Positions 63,001 through 64,000 of a stretch of 64,000 nt of DNA are shown piece by piece. Made by a program: the position numbers and the translations under genes. Numbering within the stretch: position 1 is the stretch's first letter; each line of letters starts with the position of its first letter. Below the pieces are notes generated by a model, which was given only the letters and a program-made list of their open reading frames with translations, made no database searches and was not told the origin of the DNA. This DNA comes from Monarcha castaneiventris obscurior (Eukaryota > Chordata > Aves > Passeriformes > Monarchidae), in assembly GCA_026261815.1 (NCBI GenBank), contig JAMPIT010000174.1:9052001-9116000 (forward strand), read 5' to 3'.

Positions 63001-64000
63001 CCATCATTGGAAGGACTGTGCACACTGCCTCTGAACTTTGCTTCAGGGGCCAGCACCAAGATGTGACATGGACACTTGTCTGCAACTTTTCCCAAGACTC
63101 AGATCTGCTGAGTAAGCAGGTGCCATTTTTATACAATCAATTTTTTAGAACCCATTTTAATTCTACTGTGACCTAATGCATATGCCTAATTAAAAAGCTG
63201 TCTATTCAAAATTTTTGTGCTTAACCAGCATGTATCATGTAATTACACTCAGGCAGATGTGGATTAGTAGAAGAAACTATTTCCATTTTATTTGTATTTT
63301 GCATATAGTGGTAAAAGCTATTTAAATAGAGGCATTTATTTGGGAGAGACATAAAATACATTCCAGAAGAATCTAAAGACCTTGATTATTTGCTGATCCA
63401 GTAAACATGAAACACTGTAGATTAAAAAAATGTAAGTAATGCAATAGCAAAGGCATACTTAAATGAATGCTGGTAATAAAGTAGTAAAGAGTAGACAAAT
63501 TTTCTTCCTAGAAACAGTTTTTCACTTCTTCAAGCATCTGAAAGCACAGCATAGATGTTAAAACTGCTACTTTACAAAAAAAGTAATTACTTAAAAGATG
63601 GTGAGTATATTGGAGGCAAGACCACATAAAAAGAAAAAGGTCCAATTTTCAAGGCAGCCTTTTATTTACAAATTATGTAAGCTTGTTCTGTCTAAGCTTT
63701 GCTTGCAGGAACTACTTGTGCATCCTGAAATGCCTGGTGTGAATGAACTGCGTGACAGAACGTCAGTGGATCTGAAGAGCGAGATAAAAAATGTATGCCA
63801 CGTTTGCATAGCTATTTGGGATCACTTTGAAAGGTGTCACTGTGTGCAGAGGCTCATGCAGAAATGAAACCCTTCTTTTTCTTTGGAGAAAGGAGGTCAA
63901 AATTTACAACACATTTGCTTTTGTACGCACATTTTATTTCTGTAGCCGGCGCATCACATTTATCTAGGTAATGGCTCCCAGGAGGAGGAAAGTAGCCCAG

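Larger units (their letters stand above)
56377..64000 (-). other. MAGI2: MAGI2 intron, 3' part (continues beyond the window end)
   Basis: Intron before the PDZ1/PDZ2 exon, acceptor CTTCTCGTTCTAG. The expected upstream exon, with the first half of PDZ1 (GFGFTIIGGDEPDE in mammals), is not in this stretch, so the intron is longer than 7.6 kb. It holds a CR1 copy at 59545-60010, an AT-rich repeat at 57296-57340 and one exon-like open segment at 58226-58322 discussed among the findings. Confidence 0.9.

Noticed and set aside
63598..63867. Plus-strand open frame of 89 codons with a basic N-terminus
   Set aside because: No recognisable family, no transcript structure, and located in intron near the window edge.
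1..64000. Bacterial operons, CRISPR arrays, prophage or other mobile defence systems
   Set aside because: No long intact open frames, ribosome binding sites or direct-repeat arrays; the exons, introns and CR1 elements show vertebrate nuclear DNA.

Overview
The window is a stretch of bird nuclear DNA lying wholly inside one large gene, MAGI2 (membrane-associated guanylate kinase, WW and PDZ domain containing 2; also called S-SCAM or AIP-1), transcribed from the minus strand. Bird origin is shown by several CR1 retroposon copies with the typical avian 3' end. A passerine is suggested by one short element at 34222-34343 that joins a tRNA-Ile-like head to a CR1-type tail, the architecture of the passerine TguSINE1 family. 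Nothing prokaryotic, viral or CRISPR-like is present.

Six coding exons were found by translating the minus strand and matching splice sites and phase. In transcript order they are 56376-55741 (second half of PDZ1, linker, all of PDZ2), 27017-26986 (a 32-nt exon), 22665-22476 (linker), 12228-12187 (a 42-nt exon), 7091-7000 (first part of PDZ3) and 1048-856 (rest of PDZ3). Together they are 1,185 nt, and every junction keeps frame: 55741/27017 phase 1, 26986/22665 phase 0, 22476/12228 phase 1, 12187/7091 phase 1, 7000/1048 phase 0. The protein is close to mammalian MAGI2 and corresponds roughly to its central third. The upstream exons (PDZ0, guanylate kinase, WW1, WW2, start of PDZ1) lie beyond 64000, and the downstream exons (PDZ4, PDZ5) lie before position 1.

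About 98 percent of the window is intron: partial introns at each end and five complete introns of about 28.7, 4.3, 10.2, 5.1 and 6.0 kb. The introns are AT-rich and hold CR1 fragments at 5404-5531, 15461-15513, 45727-45815 and 59545-60010, with weaker traces elsewhere. One decayed composite block at 33690-36300 is a CR1 copy interrupted by the SINE and missing most of its reverse transcriptase. A few simple repeats and small inverted or tandem repeats complete the content. Most open frames on either strand are chance frames in intron.

The most notable points concern splicing. The intron after the 42-nt exon has a GC donor instead of GT, and that exon is a symmetric phase 1-1 cassette that can be skipped without losing frame. 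The 32-nt exon cannot be skipped without a frameshift and early stop. I did not find a previously undescribed biological system here.
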